A program made the position numbers and the translations under genes. DNA of 64,000 bases from Micromonospora matsumotoense (lineage in GTDB: Bacteria; Actinomycetota; Actinomycetes; Mycobacteriales; Micromonosporaceae), in the NCBI RefSeq assembly GCF_900091525.1, contig NZ_FMCU01000027.1, positions 1 to 64,000 on the forward strand. Reading direction: 5' to 3'. Within the stretch, counting starts at the first letter, position 1. Each line of letters opens with the position of its first letter. Below are positions 45,365 through 54,187 of the stretch, one piece after another. The notes beneath the pieces were generated by a model. That model worked only from the letters and a program-made list of their open reading frames with translations. It did not search any database and was not told the origin of the DNA.

Positions 45365-46222
45365 TCAGTAGGTGACCCGCACCCCCATCGCGGCCCACGT
45401 CGCGGCGCCGACGACCCCGTCGACGGCCAGCCCGCGCATCTCCTGGTACCAGCGGACCCCGGCCTCGGTGGCCGGCCCGAACCGCCCGGTCACCGGCCCG
45501 CACCGGCCCACCCCGATGAACCTCTGGACGAAGGCGACGTCACCGCCGACCCTGCCCACCCGGACCGTCCGGGAGCCCGCCGCCCGCCCGGAGTGCGCCG
45601 GGGCCGGCGGGACGCCCCGGCGCAACGCGGCAACGGTCCGGGTGCCCACCACGGCGTCGGGGGTGAGGTCGCGGGCGCTTTGGAAGGAGCGTACCCAGGC
45701 GGTGGTGGCCGGGCCGAACACGCCGTCCACGGTGAGCCGGGCTCCGAGGCCGTTGGCGAGGGTCTGCAACTCGCGGACGTCGCCGCCCCGGCTGCCGGGC
45801 CGCAACACCCGGTCGCCCAACCGGGCCGCCGTCGCCGCCGCGACCCCCCAGGGTCGTCGGCTGTCCTCCAGGGCCCGTTGGTGGCTGACGCTGACATGGA
45901 CGTGTTTGTCGTGCGGGTTCGACCCGGTGTACCGGGCGGCCCGGAAGTCCCGGGTGCGGCTCCAGATCATCCGGTTGTAGATGACGTACTGGGTGGCGGG
46001 GTGGGCCACCGCCTGCCGGACGACGAGTAGCGGGTCGATGCCGTCGACGTCGACGTCCACCGCGTTGACCGAGCGGTCGTCGGGGTCCGGGTTGTGGTCG
46101 CTGTGCCGCGCCTGGTGGCTGGCGTCGCCCAGCCAGCCGTCCGACCTGCGGTCCCGGCGGGGCCAGCGGGTGTCGATCTCGTCGCGCAGCACGCGCAGCG
46201 TGGGTGCCAGGTGTACGCCCAT
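45365..46222 (-). CDS. Peptidoglycan-binding protein with N-terminal M15-like domain
   Basis: A 285-aa protein. Residues about 1-130 resemble an endolysin or M15-type hydrolase fold with conserved polar residues (HQARHSDHNPDPDD, NAVDVDVDG, NPHDKHVHVSV). Two PG_binding_1 repeats follow (LRPGSRGGDVRELQTLANGL, TVDGVFGPATTAWVRSFQSA; then VGGDVAFVQRFIG, VDGVVGAATWAAM). No signal peptide is evident, which is odd for a wall-acting protein and recalls phage or tailocin lysins. The ATG at 46222 lies 1 base after the TGA of a 43-aa gene, so the two are coupled. Confidence 0.85.
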   Translation of the reverse strand: MGVHLAPTLRVLRDEIDTRWPRRDRRSDGWLGDASHQARHSDHNPDPDDRSVNAVDVDVDGIDPLLVVRQAVAHPATQYVIYNRMIWSRTRDFRAARYTGSNPHDKHVHVSVSHQRALEDSRRPWGVAAATAARLGDRVLRPGSRGGDVRELQTLANGLGARLTVDGVFGPATTAWVRSFQSARDLTPDAVVGTRTVAALRRGVPPAPAHSGRAAGSRTVRVGRVGGDVAFVQRFIGVGRCGPVTGRFGPATEAGVRWYQEMRGLAVDGVVGAATWAAMGVRVTY

Positions 46223-46223
46223 C

Positions 46224-46355
46224 TCACCCCTCTTCCTCGTCGGGCACGGCGGCGGGATCGAGGTCGGCCTCGTCCCCGGTCAGGCTCTCCGGGTCGTCGT
46301 CCTCGGCGGCGGTGGCGACGAGGTAGTCGGTGTCGTCGGTGGTCTCTGGGTCCAC
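46224..46355 (-). CDS. 43-aa acidic protein
   Basis: GTG 46355 follows GGGAGG at about 8 bases. The product starts MDPETTDDTDYLVATAAEDD and is Asp/Glu-rich to the end (VPDEEEG). It directly precedes the peptidoglycan-binding gene (TGA-G-ATG). No function known; the RBS and coupling support it. Confidence 0.65.
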   Translation of the reverse strand: MDPETTDDTDYLVATAAEDDDPESLTGDEADLDPAAVPDEEEG

Positions 46356-46636
46356 GAGGCAAACCTCCCGAATCGGATTCCCGTTACGCTGCCTCCACGG
46401 TCGGTCCGGTCGGGACCGCTGCCCAGTGCTGAGTCGCCTATCGGCGGCAACCGTGGCCGATCGGCTCCGGCCACCCGCCGATCGAGAGCGGCCCACCCGG
46501 ATGCGCGAGGATCGGCAGCCTGATCAGGTGGTCCGTCCCGGGATGATCGGCCAATCGGGCGGGTAGGGTTGCCCCTGGTGTGCCGGGAAGTCTGGTCGGC
46601 GATGGATGACGCGACCCCTGCCGACGAGGAGTTTCC

Positions 46637-48034
46637 GTGACCGACGCCGACCGGCGCCGTACCAGCCTGTTCGCCCGCCGCTCGTGGGGCGAGACCAGCC
46701 GCATCACCGCCATCCTCCGTAAGGAGACCGTCGGCGGGGCACTCCTGCTCGGCGGGGCCCTCATCGCGTTGATCTGGTCCAACTCCCCCTGGTCGGGGGA
46801 GTACCAGGCGCTGCGCGGCCACACCGTCGGCCCGGCGGCGCTGCACCTGGATCTCAGCCTCGCCACCTGGGCCGCCGACGGCCTGCTGGCCGTCTTCTTC
46901 TTCGTCGCCGGTCTGGAGCTCAAACGCGAGTTCGTCGCCGGTGACCTGCGCGACCCCCGCCGGGCCGCGGTGCCGGTGGCGGCGGCCGTCGGCGGGGTGG
47001 TCGTGCCCGCCGTCCTCTACTCCGTGATCGCGGTGGGGGCGGGTGACGGCGCGGGTCGGGGCTGGGCCATCCCGACCGCCACCGACATCGCCTTCGCGCT
47101 GGCGGTGCTCGCCGTGGTGGGCCGGTTCCTGCCGTCCGCGCTGCGCACCTTCCTGCTCACCCTGGCGGTGGTCGACGACCTGCTCGCCATCATGATCATC
47201 GCGGTCTTCTACACCTCGGACCTGTCCGTCGCTCCGCTGCTGGGCGCGTTGCTGCCGCTCGCCGCCTTCGCGTTCCTGGTGCAGCGCCGCATCCGGTCCT
47301 GGTGGCTGCTGCTGCCCCTGGCCGCCCTCACCTGGGTGCTGGTGCACGAGTCGGGGGTGCACGCCACGGTGGCCGGCGTGCTGCTCGCCTTCACCGTCCC
47401 GGTGGTCCGCAGCGCGGCGGCCGGTGGCCCGAACGCCGGCCCCGGCCTGGCCGAACACTTCGAGCACCGGGTCCGGCCGATCTCCGCCGGGATCGCCGTT
47501 CCGCTCTTCGCGTTCCTCTCCGCCGGCGTCACCGTCGGCGGCCTCGCCGGACTGGCCACCGCGTTGACCGACCGGGTCGCGGTCGGCATCGTCGTCGGCC
47601 TGATCATCGGCAAGCCGGTCGGCATCCTGGCCGCGACCTGGTTGGTGTCCCGGTTCACCCGCGCCGACCTCGACGAGGGCCTCAACTGGCTCGACGTGCT
47701 CGGCCTCGCGCTGCTCGGCGGCATCGGTTTCACCGTCTCGCTGCTGATCGGGGAACTCGCCTTCGGCCTGGGCAGTGCGCGCGACGACCACGCCAAGATT
47801 GCGGTGCTGGCCGGCTCGCTGCTGTCGGCGCTGCTGGCCAGCGTCATCCTGCGTGCCCGCAGCAGGGTCCACCGGCGGGTGCACGAGGCGGAACGCGTCG
47901 ACCTGGACCGCGACGGCGTGCCGGACATCTTCCCGCCGGAGCCGGCCCGGCCCGCCGACACCGCGCCGGACGGCTGCGCGCCGGGTTCGGTGCGGTCTGC
48001 CGACGTCGGAGACGGTCAGCCCGGTACGAGGTAG
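46637..48034 (+). CDS. nhaA: Na+/H+ antiporter NhaA
   Basis: A 465-aa, 12-TM antiporter exchanging protons for Na+ across the membrane. Diagnostic stretches: PTATDIAFALAVLAVVGRFL, LAVVDDLLAIMIIAVFYT with the ion-binding Asp-Asp pair, LFAFLSAGVTVGGLAGL, GGIGFTVSLLIGELAF. It has a hydrophilic C-terminal tail of about 60 aa. GTG 46637 follows GACGAGGAG. Confidence 0.95.
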   Translation: MTDADRRRTSLFARRSWGETSRITAILRKETVGGALLLGGALIALIWSNSPWSGEYQALRGHTVGPAALHLDLSLATWAADGLLAVFFFVAGLELKREFVAGDLRDPRRAAVPVAAAVGGVVVPAVLYSVIAVGAGDGAGRGWAIPTATDIAFALAVLAVVGRFLPSALRTFLLTLAVVDDLLAIMIIAVFYTSDLSVAPLLGALLPLAAFAFLVQRRIRSWWLLLPLAALTWVLVHESGVHATVAGVLLAFTVPVVRSAAAGGPNAGPGLAEHFEHRVRPISAGIAVPLFAFLSAGVTVGGLAGLATALTDRVAVGIVVGLIIGKPVGILAATWLVSRFTRADLDEGLNWLDVLGLALLGGIGFTVSLLIGELAFGLGSARDDHAKIAVLAGSLLSALLASVILRARSRVHRRVHEAERVDLDRDGVPDIFPPEPARPADTAPDGCAPGSVRSADVGDGQPGTR

Positions 48035-48122
48035 CGGCCCACTGCGGCCACCCGGCGTCGGCCCGGTCGAGCGGTCCGCGTGCCGCCCGCCCCGGGGTGT
48101 GGTCGGCGGGCAGGCCAGGTCC

Positions 48123-49190
48123 TCAGTGGTCGACCGGGTACGCCCGGGTCGCGTCGGCCGCCACCGTCGCCCAGATCTGCTGCCCAGGGAGCAGCCGCAG
48201 CCCGGCGGCGACGACCGGGGTGACGTCGGCGACGGTGCTGACCGGCCCGGTGAGCTGCACCCGCAGGTGGTCCCCGTGCCGGTGCACCCCGGCGACGGTG
48301 GCCGGCCAGGTGTGCGGGGCGTCGCCTGCGGGCCGCTCCGGGTGCAGGGTGACGGCGGTGGGCGGGAAGACCACGAAGGCGTCGCCGTCGAGCCGGTCGG
48401 TGGTCGGCACGGCGCACCCGTCGGCGAGGTGGACGAGCCGGCCCTCGGCCCGGCCCCGGTGCAGGTTGAGCCCGACCAGCCGGGCCACGTAGTCGGTGCG
48501 CGGCCGGGTGGTGACCGTGCCGGCGTCGCCCTCCTGGACCACCCGACCGTCCTCGACGATGACCAGCCGGTCGGCCAGCGCCAGCGCGTCCAGTGGATCG
48601 TGGGTGACCAGCACGGCTGCCCCGGCGTGGTCGGTGAGGTGGCGGTGCAGGTGGGCCCGGGTGTCCAGTCGGGTGCGCGCGTCGAGCGCGGCCAGCGGCT
48701 CGTCGAGCAGCAGCAGGGTCGGTTGCACGGCGAGCGCCCGGGCCAGCGCGACCCGCTGGGCCTGCCCGCCGGAGAGTTGCCGGGGTCGACGCCCGGCGTG
48801 CGCGGTCAGGCCGACCCGGCCCAGCCAGTCGGTGGCCCGCTCCCGGGCGGCCCGCCGGGGGAGCCCCTGCCGGCGCGGGCCGAAGGCGACGTTGTCCCGG
48901 GCGGTCAGGTGCGGGAAGAGCAGGTAGTCCTGGAACACCACGCCGACCGGTCGTCGCTCGGGCCGCACGAACGACCGCGTGGCCGGGCGGTCCAGTTCCA
49001 CCCCGTCCAGGCGCAGCCACCCGGCGGTGAGCGGGTGCAGCCCGGCGAGGGTACGCAGCGCGGTGGTCTTGCCGGCGCCGTTCGGGCCGAGCAGCGCGAC
49101 CACCTCACCGGCGGCGACGCGTAGCCGGACGTCCAGCCGGAAGCCGGCTCGGTCGACGACCAGGTGCCCGTCCAGCAGCGGGCCGGTCAC
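48123..49190 (-). CDS. modC: Molybdate ABC transporter ATPase ModC
   Basis: A 355-aa ATPase. Walker A GPNGAGKTT, Q-loop FQDYLLFPHL, signature LSGGQAQRVALARAL, Walker B LLLLDEPLAALDART, H-loop VTHDPLDAL. The C-terminal roughly 100 residues form a TOBE-like oxyanion-sensing region (VVFPPTAVTLHPERP). It overlaps modB by 4 bases. With modB and modA it imports molybdate, possibly tungstate. Confidence 0.92.
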   Translation of the reverse strand: MTGPLLDGHLVVDRAGFRLDVRLRVAAGEVVALLGPNGAGKTTALRTLAGLHPLTAGWLRLDGVELDRPATRSFVRPERRPVGVVFQDYLLFPHLTARDNVAFGPRRQGLPRRAARERATDWLGRVGLTAHAGRRPRQLSGGQAQRVALARALAVQPTLLLLDEPLAALDARTRLDTRAHLHRHLTDHAGAAVLVTHDPLDALALADRLVIVEDGRVVQEGDAGTVTTRPRTDYVARLVGLNLHRGRAEGRLVHLADGCAVPTTDRLDGDAFVVFPPTAVTLHPERPAGDAPHTWPATVAGVHRHGDHLRVQLTGPVSTVADVTPVVAAGLRLLPGQQIWATVAADATRAYPVDH

Positions 49191-49996
49191 GGGCCGGTGA
49201 TCCAGCGGTCGCGCAGCCCGGCGAGGATCAGCACCGAGACGGTCAGCAGCACCAGGCTGAGCACGACGGCGGCCTCCACATCGGTCTCCAGGGCCAGGTA
49301 GACCGCGAGCGGCATGGTCTGGGTGCGGCCCGGATAGTTGCCGGCGAAGGTGATGGTCGCGCCGAACTCGCCGAGCGCGCGGGCCCAGCACAGCACCGCA
49401 CCGGCGGCGACGCCCGGGGCGACCAGCGGGAGGGTGATCCGGGTGAAGGTGGTCCACCGGCCCGCGCCGAGGGTGGCGGCGGCCTCCTCGTAGCGGTGGT
49501 CGGCGCCCCGCAGCGCCCCCTCCACGGCGATGATCAGGAACGGCATCGCCACGAACGCCTCGGCGAGCACCACACCGGTGGTGGTGAACGGCAGGGTGAC
49601 GCCGAAGGTGGCGTCGAGCCAGCCACCGACCGGTCCGCGCCGGCCGAAGACCAGCAGCAGGGCCACCCCGCCGACCACCGGCGGCAGCACCAGCGGCACG
49701 GTGACCAGCGCCCGGACCCACCGCCGCCCGGGGAACTCGACCCGGGCCAGCAACCAGGCCAGGGGTACGCCCAGCGCGAGGCAGAGCAGCGTGGCGAGGG
49801 TGGCGCACTGGACGGACAACCGCAGCGCGGTGAGCACGCCGGGCGCGGTGAGACGTGGCGCCAGCGACGTCCACGGCGTCCGCAGCAGCAGGCCGCCCAG
49901 CGGCAGCACCAGGAACAGCACCCCGAGCGCGGCCGGTACGAGCAGCGCGACCGGCACCCGTTGACCGGTGCCGCGTCGGCGGGCGGGGGCGGTCAC
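49187..49996 (-). CDS. modB: Molybdate ABC transporter permease ModB
   Basis: A 269-aa permease with 5-6 TM helices and the EAA loop EEAAATLGAGRWTTFTRITL (binding site for the ATPase). LGEFGATITFAGNYPGRTQT is characteristic of molybdate and sulfate permeases. The GTG at 49996 overlaps the modA stop, and its stop overlaps the modC start. Confidence 0.93.
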   Translation of the reverse strand: MTAPARRRGTGQRVPVALLVPAALGVLFLVLPLGGLLLRTPWTSLAPRLTAPGVLTALRLSVQCATLATLLCLALGVPLAWLLARVEFPGRRWVRALVTVPLVLPPVVGGVALLLVFGRRGPVGGWLDATFGVTLPFTTTGVVLAEAFVAMPFLIIAVEGALRGADHRYEEAAATLGAGRWTTFTRITLPLVAPGVAAGAVLCWARALGEFGATITFAGNYPGRTQTMPLAVYLALETDVEAAVVLSLVLLTVSVLILAGLRDRWITGP

Positions 49997-50976
49997 GGGC
50001 CCGACAGGGGCTGGAACCCGGCGTCGGTGAGGACCGTCCGGCCGGCCGCGGAACGGACCAGCGCGACGAAGGCACGGGCGGCCGTCGGATTCGGCGCGTC
50101 GGCCAGCACCACGATCGGGTAGTCGTTGACGGCCCGCGTGGCCTCGGGGAAATCGATACCGTCGATCTCCCGGTCGGCCGCGCGGGCGTCGGTGCGGTAG
50201 ACCAGGGCGGCGTCGACCTCGCCGAGCTTCACCTTGGCCAGCGCGCCCTTGACGTCCTGTTCGAGGGTGACCGGGGTGACCCGGACGCCGGCCGCGTCCA
50301 GGGCGGTGGTCGCCGCCGCCCCGCACGGCACCTGGGTGGCGCAGAGGGCGACCTTCAGCCCGGGCCGGGCGAGGTCGGCCAGTCCGGCGAGCCGCTGCGG
50401 ATTGCCCTCGGGTACGGCGATGACCAGCTGGTTGCGGGCGAAGACGGTGGGGGTGCCGGCGGCGTGACCGGCGTCGGTGACGGTGGCCATGTTCCTCGGG
50501 GCGGCGGAGGCGAAGACGTCGGCGGGCGCACCCTGGGTGATCTGGGTGGCCAGCGCGGAGCTGCCGGCGAAGTTGAAGGTGACCGTGCTGCCCGGGTGGT
50601 CCGCCTCGAACCGTCGGCCGAGGGCGGTGAACGACTCGGTCAGCGACGCGGCGGCGAAGACGGTCACCGTGCCGGTCGGGCCGCCGTCGCCAGCCGGACC
50701 GGTGCGGTCGACGCCACATCCGGCCAGGGCGAGGGCGGCCGTGGCGAGCAGGCCGACGACGGTGCGGACCCGTCGGCCGACCGCGCCGCCGCCGAGCCGG
50801 TGCAAGCGGACGGCCGGGCCGGTCCCGCCAGCCCCGGCAGTGCCGGCGCTGGGGTTGGTGTCGGTGGGGCCGGTGTCGGTGGGGCCGGCGGTGGGGCCGG
50901 CGGTGGGGGGGCTGTCGGCGGGGCCGGCGGTGGCGTGGCGGGGGAGGGAGGCCGGGCCGGCGGCGGGGTGGGTCAC
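49993..50976 (-). CDS. modA: Molybdate-binding lipoprotein ModA
   Basis: A 327-aa substrate-binding protein: VTVFAAASLTESFTALGRRF, FNFAGSSALATQITQGAPAD, VFASAAPRNMATV and LVYRTDARA are ModA blocks. The lipobox LALAGC lies unusually far in, near residue 87, because a Pro/Thr/Gly-rich N-terminal extension precedes the signal segment. The ATG at 50976 overlaps the upstream regulator stop by 4 bases, which supports the long form, but a TTG start nearer the TM segment is possible. Confidence 0.9.
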   Translation of the reverse strand: MTHPAAGPASLPRHATAGPADSPPTAGPTAGPTDTGPTDTNPSAGTAGAGGTGPAVRLHRLGGGAVGRRVRTVVGLLATAALALAGCGVDRTGPAGDGGPTGTVTVFAAASLTESFTALGRRFEADHPGSTVTFNFAGSSALATQITQGAPADVFASAAPRNMATVTDAGHAAGTPTVFARNQLVIAVPEGNPQRLAGLADLARPGLKVALCATQVPCGAAATTALDAAGVRVTPVTLEQDVKGALAKVKLGEVDAALVYRTDARAADREIDGIDFPEATRAVNDYPIVVLADAPNPTAARAFVALVRSAAGRTVLTDAGFQPLSGP

Positions 50977-51398
50977 GGCTGGGCCCTTCCCCTGGTGGGG
51001 CCGGTGGGCGCGGGTCGCTCCACCACGACGGTGGTCGACTTGATCACCGCGACGGCCACCGAGCCGACCTGGAGTCCCAACTCGTCGACCGCCTCGCGGC
51101 TCATCAGCGAGACGATCCGGAACGGCCCGGCCTGGATGTCGACCTGGGCCATCACGGTGTCCCGGACGACGGCGGTGACGATCCCGCGCAGCCGGTTGCG
51201 GGCCGAGGAGAACTCGGCCCCCTCGTCCGGGCCGGCGGACTGGGCGCGGACGAAGGCGGCCAGTTCCACCCCGTCGACGAGCCGGTGCCCGTGGGCGTCC
51301 CGGTGGGCGGGCAGCCGGCCGGCGTCGACCCAGCGCCGCACGGTGTCGGCGCTGACGCCGAGCAGCTCGGCGGCCTCACTGATCCGGAACACGCTCAC
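50973..51398 (-). CDS. HTH/TOBE molybdate-responsive regulator or molbindin
   Basis: A 141-aa protein: an excisionase/MerR-like HTH (VFRISEAAELLGVSADTVRR, WVDAGRLPAHRDAHGHRLVD) fused to a TOBE (Mop) domain (NRLRGIVTAVVRDTVMAQVD, VSLMSREAVDELGL) that binds molybdate. GTG 51398 is the start. It is the first gene of the mod operon and probably represses it when molybdate is plentiful. Confidence 0.9.
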   Translation of the reverse strand: MSVFRISEAAELLGVSADTVRRWVDAGRLPAHRDAHGHRLVDGVELAAFVRAQSAGPDEGAEFSSARNRLRGIVTAVVRDTVMAQVDIQAGPFRIVSLMSREAVDELGLQVGSVAVAVIKSTTVVVERPAPTGPTRGRAQP

Positions 51399-51625
51399 CC
51401 GGTCACCATAACCGCTCGCAGTTGCCGGCGGAAGGCGGGTGTGTCGCTCGCGGAAGCCAGGGTCGTTACCGTTCTTTGGTTGCATGTGCGGCTCGCCGCA
51501 CCGGGCCGGGCGAGGTCGCGCGAACGAAGCGATCGGAGATCACCGGGCCGGATCGTGGGCCGTCGCAGGTGTCGCCGCGATCGGGCAGGCACGTCGCGGG
51601 CTCCCGGGCGGGGCCGACACGCCGA

Positions 51626-51657
51626 CGGCCGGCCGTCGCGGGTGCGACGGCCGGCCG
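51626..51657. terminator. Terminator of the M4 protease gene
   Basis: A 14-bp perfect stem (51626-51639 with 51644-51657) and a 4-base loop, about 20 bases after the minus-strand stop at 51675. Confidence 0.75.
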
Positions 51658-51674
51658 CTGCCGGCAGGGGTGGG

Positions 51675-53738
51675 TCAGCTCAGGGTGAGCGCGGTGTCGT
51701 CCACCACGAAGGACGTCTGCAGGCTGCTGTCCTCGACTCCGCTGAACGAGATGGTGGCGGTGGTGCCGGCCAGTGCGGAGACGTCGAAGCTGCGCTGCAC
51801 GTACCCGCTCGCCGCGTTGACGTTGGAGTACGTCGCCAGGGTGGTGCTGCCGGCCTTGACGGTCAGCTTGTCGTACGCCGTGCTGCCCGACTCGGCCGTG
51901 TCGATGTGCAGCCAGAAGGAGAGGGTGGCCCGGCAGCCGGCGGGGATGCTCACCGACTGGGTGACGGTGTCGGTGTGGGTCGAGCCGTACCCGTCCAGCC
52001 ACGCCTTGTACGAGCCACCGTGCGCGGCCTGGCTGGCCGAGCTGGTGATGACGCCCGAGGAGGCGGTCCAGCCGGTGGCGCCGGACTCGAAGCCGGGGTT
52101 GGTCAGCTTCTGCCCCGAGCAGCCGCCCGAGGTCGGGGTCGGCGTCGGGGTCGAGGTGGCGGTCGGGGTGGGGGTCGGGGTGCCGGTGGTGCAGGTCGGG
52201 TCGGCGGACTGCGCGGGCAGGCTCACCGCGTCCCAGGCGGCCTTGACCGTATTGAACTCGGTGCAGCTGCCCGGGTAGAGGGTCTTGGCGGCCTGCAACG
52301 TCCAGGTGCGGTACTTCAGGTACGACGAGCTGGTCGTCTTGAGCAGCATCGCGTTGTACATGATCTTGATGGCCTTCTGGATGCCCAGGCCGGTCACCGT
52401 GCTGCTGTTGCAGGTCGGGCTGGTCGGTTGGCCGTTGGTCGGGTTGCTGCCCATGGCCAGCAGGTAGAACCAGTGGTTGCCGGGGCCGGCTGCCGCGTGC
52501 ACCTCCTGGCTCGGGATGCTGCTGGAGTAGCAGTTGGCGTCGCCGAGCGCGGACGGATTGTACATGTTGCGGATCGGGCCGCTGCCGACCAGGTTGATCT
52601 TCTCGCCGACCAGGAAGTCCGGCGCGTCGTAGCTGGCCGGCTCGTTGGCGAACCACTCGGTGGCCGCGCCGAAGGTGTCGGCCACGAACTCCTGCGTGTT
52701 GCCCCGGGAGATGCCGCCGGGGGTGGTGTCGTCGATGCCGTGGCCGATCTCGTGCGCCACCACGTCGAGCGAGCCGATCCACTGCCCGGCGGTGTTCTTG
52801 CCGATCTGCACCTGACTGCCGTCGTAGTAGGCGTTCTGGTCGTTGAGGCCGACCCGGATCGGCCACGCGCCGCCGCTGCCGTTCGCGCCGTTGCGGCCCA
52901 GCCACTGCGACAGCATCTTGTGCTCGGTCTGCGCCGAGAACAGCGCGTCGACGCAGCCGGTCTCCTTGCTGGTGCCGGTGCCGTTGCCCCAGACGTCGTC
53001 CGGGCCGGAGAACGTGGTGTTGTTCGCGGCGTCCTGGCAGCTCTGGTTGGTGACGGTCGGGTCCTTGAGCGAGTAGGTGCTGCCCGACTGGGTGGTGTTC
53101 AGGGTGACCGGGCCGTTCCACGCCCCGGTGCCGGTGCCCCGGACGACGTGCTCCTGGGTGCCCAGCACCGCGCCGGTGGCGGCGTCCACGTCGACGGTCA
53201 GTCGGCTGGGACCGTCGCTGCCGGTGCCGGTGACGGTGGTCTCCCAGGCCAGCGCGGGCCGGGCGCCGAGGGTGTGCACGACCAGCGTGGTGCCTTCGAC
53301 GCCGGTGACCTTCCGCAGTTGGGCGCGGGCGGTCCGCTCGGCCGTGGTGGCGGTGAGCTTCGGGGTGGTGGACAGCTCGCCGATGCTCTGCTGCTGGGCG
53401 ACGGAGGCGTAGGTGACCTCGCCGGTCGACGTGGTCGCCAGGACGAAGTCGCCGCCGACGACGGCCAGGCCCTTGTAGGTGCGTTCGTACGGTACGTACT
53501 GGATGCCCTCGGAGGAGATGACCGGGCGCTGCACGAACGCGTCGTCGGCGCTGGCGTGCAGGTAGCCGGGTCGGCTGGCGACCAGCGAGCTGGCCGCGCC
53601 GACGGCGGCGGCGCGGGCCTGGGCCGGGTTCGGGACGGGGTGTGCCGGCGCGGCCTGTACCGCTGCGGTGGTGCCCGCGGCGATCAGGCCGGCCGCGACT
53701 GCGCCGGAGAGCGCGACGAGGCGGGGTGAGAGTTTCAA
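51675..53738 (-). CDS. Secreted M4 (thermolysin-like) metalloprotease
   Basis: A 687-aa preproenzyme: signal peptide (LVALSGAVAAGLIAAGTTAA), a propeptide with FTP and PepSY-like segments (to about residue 200), and a catalytic domain with VVAHEIGHGI (His329, Glu330, His333) and the third zinc ligand Glu350 in NTQEFVADTFG. A Thr/Pro linker (TPTPTPTATSTPTPTPT) leads to a C-terminal domain of about 135 aa nearly matching that of the M28 aminopeptidase at 36,145. The start is a TTG at 53738, chosen for its AGGAG RBS and immediate signal peptide. It degrades extracellular protein. Confidence 0.93.
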   Translation of the reverse strand: MKLSPRLVALSGAVAAGLIAAGTTAAVQAAPAHPVPNPAQARAAAVGAASSLVASRPGYLHASADDAFVQRPVISSEGIQYVPYERTYKGLAVVGGDFVLATTSTGEVTYASVAQQQSIGELSTTPKLTATTAERTARAQLRKVTGVEGTTLVVHTLGARPALAWETTVTGTGSDGPSRLTVDVDAATGAVLGTQEHVVRGTGTGAWNGPVTLNTTQSGSTYSLKDPTVTNQSCQDAANNTTFSGPDDVWGNGTGTSKETGCVDALFSAQTEHKMLSQWLGRNGANGSGGAWPIRVGLNDQNAYYDGSQVQIGKNTAGQWIGSLDVVAHEIGHGIDDTTPGGISRGNTQEFVADTFGAATEWFANEPASYDAPDFLVGEKINLVGSGPIRNMYNPSALGDANCYSSSIPSQEVHAAAGPGNHWFYLLAMGSNPTNGQPTSPTCNSSTVTGLGIQKAIKIMYNAMLLKTTSSSYLKYRTWTLQAAKTLYPGSCTEFNTVKAAWDAVSLPAQSADPTCTTGTPTPTPTATSTPTPTPTSGGCSGQKLTNPGFESGATGWTASSGVITSSASQAAHGGSYKAWLDGYGSTHTDTVTQSVSIPAGCRATLSFWLHIDTAESGSTAYDKLTVKAGSTTLATYSNVNAASGYVQRSFDVSALAGTTATISFSGVEDSSLQTSFVVDDTALTLS

Positions 53739-54187
53739 GGGGGGTGCTCCTGTTCTCGGGCGGCGCGGTGAGGCCCGGTGGGGTCGCGCGCCGGTGCTGC
53801 GCTGAGGCATGGCGGCGACGGGCGGTCTCCGGGCTGCCGGCGGGCCCGGTGGGGGTGACTGTCCGTCGCGTCGCCGGGGGTTGGCGACTGCTGGGGGCAC
53901 GATCACACGGGCAGGCACCCATATCAATGGGTTGACCCGGGCAACCATCCGTCAGAGATGCCGAAACCTCTGTTTCCCATCGATGAACGACGCTCGCACA
54001 CCCCGCTCTGAACAGGTGATCCCTGCCGGACCCTTTCCGGTCGGCCGTCCCAGTTGATCGTTTTCGCCGGAACGCGCGGCCGATGCGCATACACCCGGTC
54101 GACCAGCAGTACGACAACGTCGTCATGTCCGTCGTGCTCGGCCTGGCGGGCACGAGTCGGATGGCGCCGATCGCCTACCATGCGGCT
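53739..54187. other. 449-base divergent intergenic region
   Basis: Between the M4 protease and SLATT genes. No gene is seen. A short dyad CCCAT-TGAT-ATGGG (around 53,920-53,935, minus-strand reading) recalls the ATTGATACATG upstream of the M28 gene and may be part of a shared control element. Confidence 0.4.
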
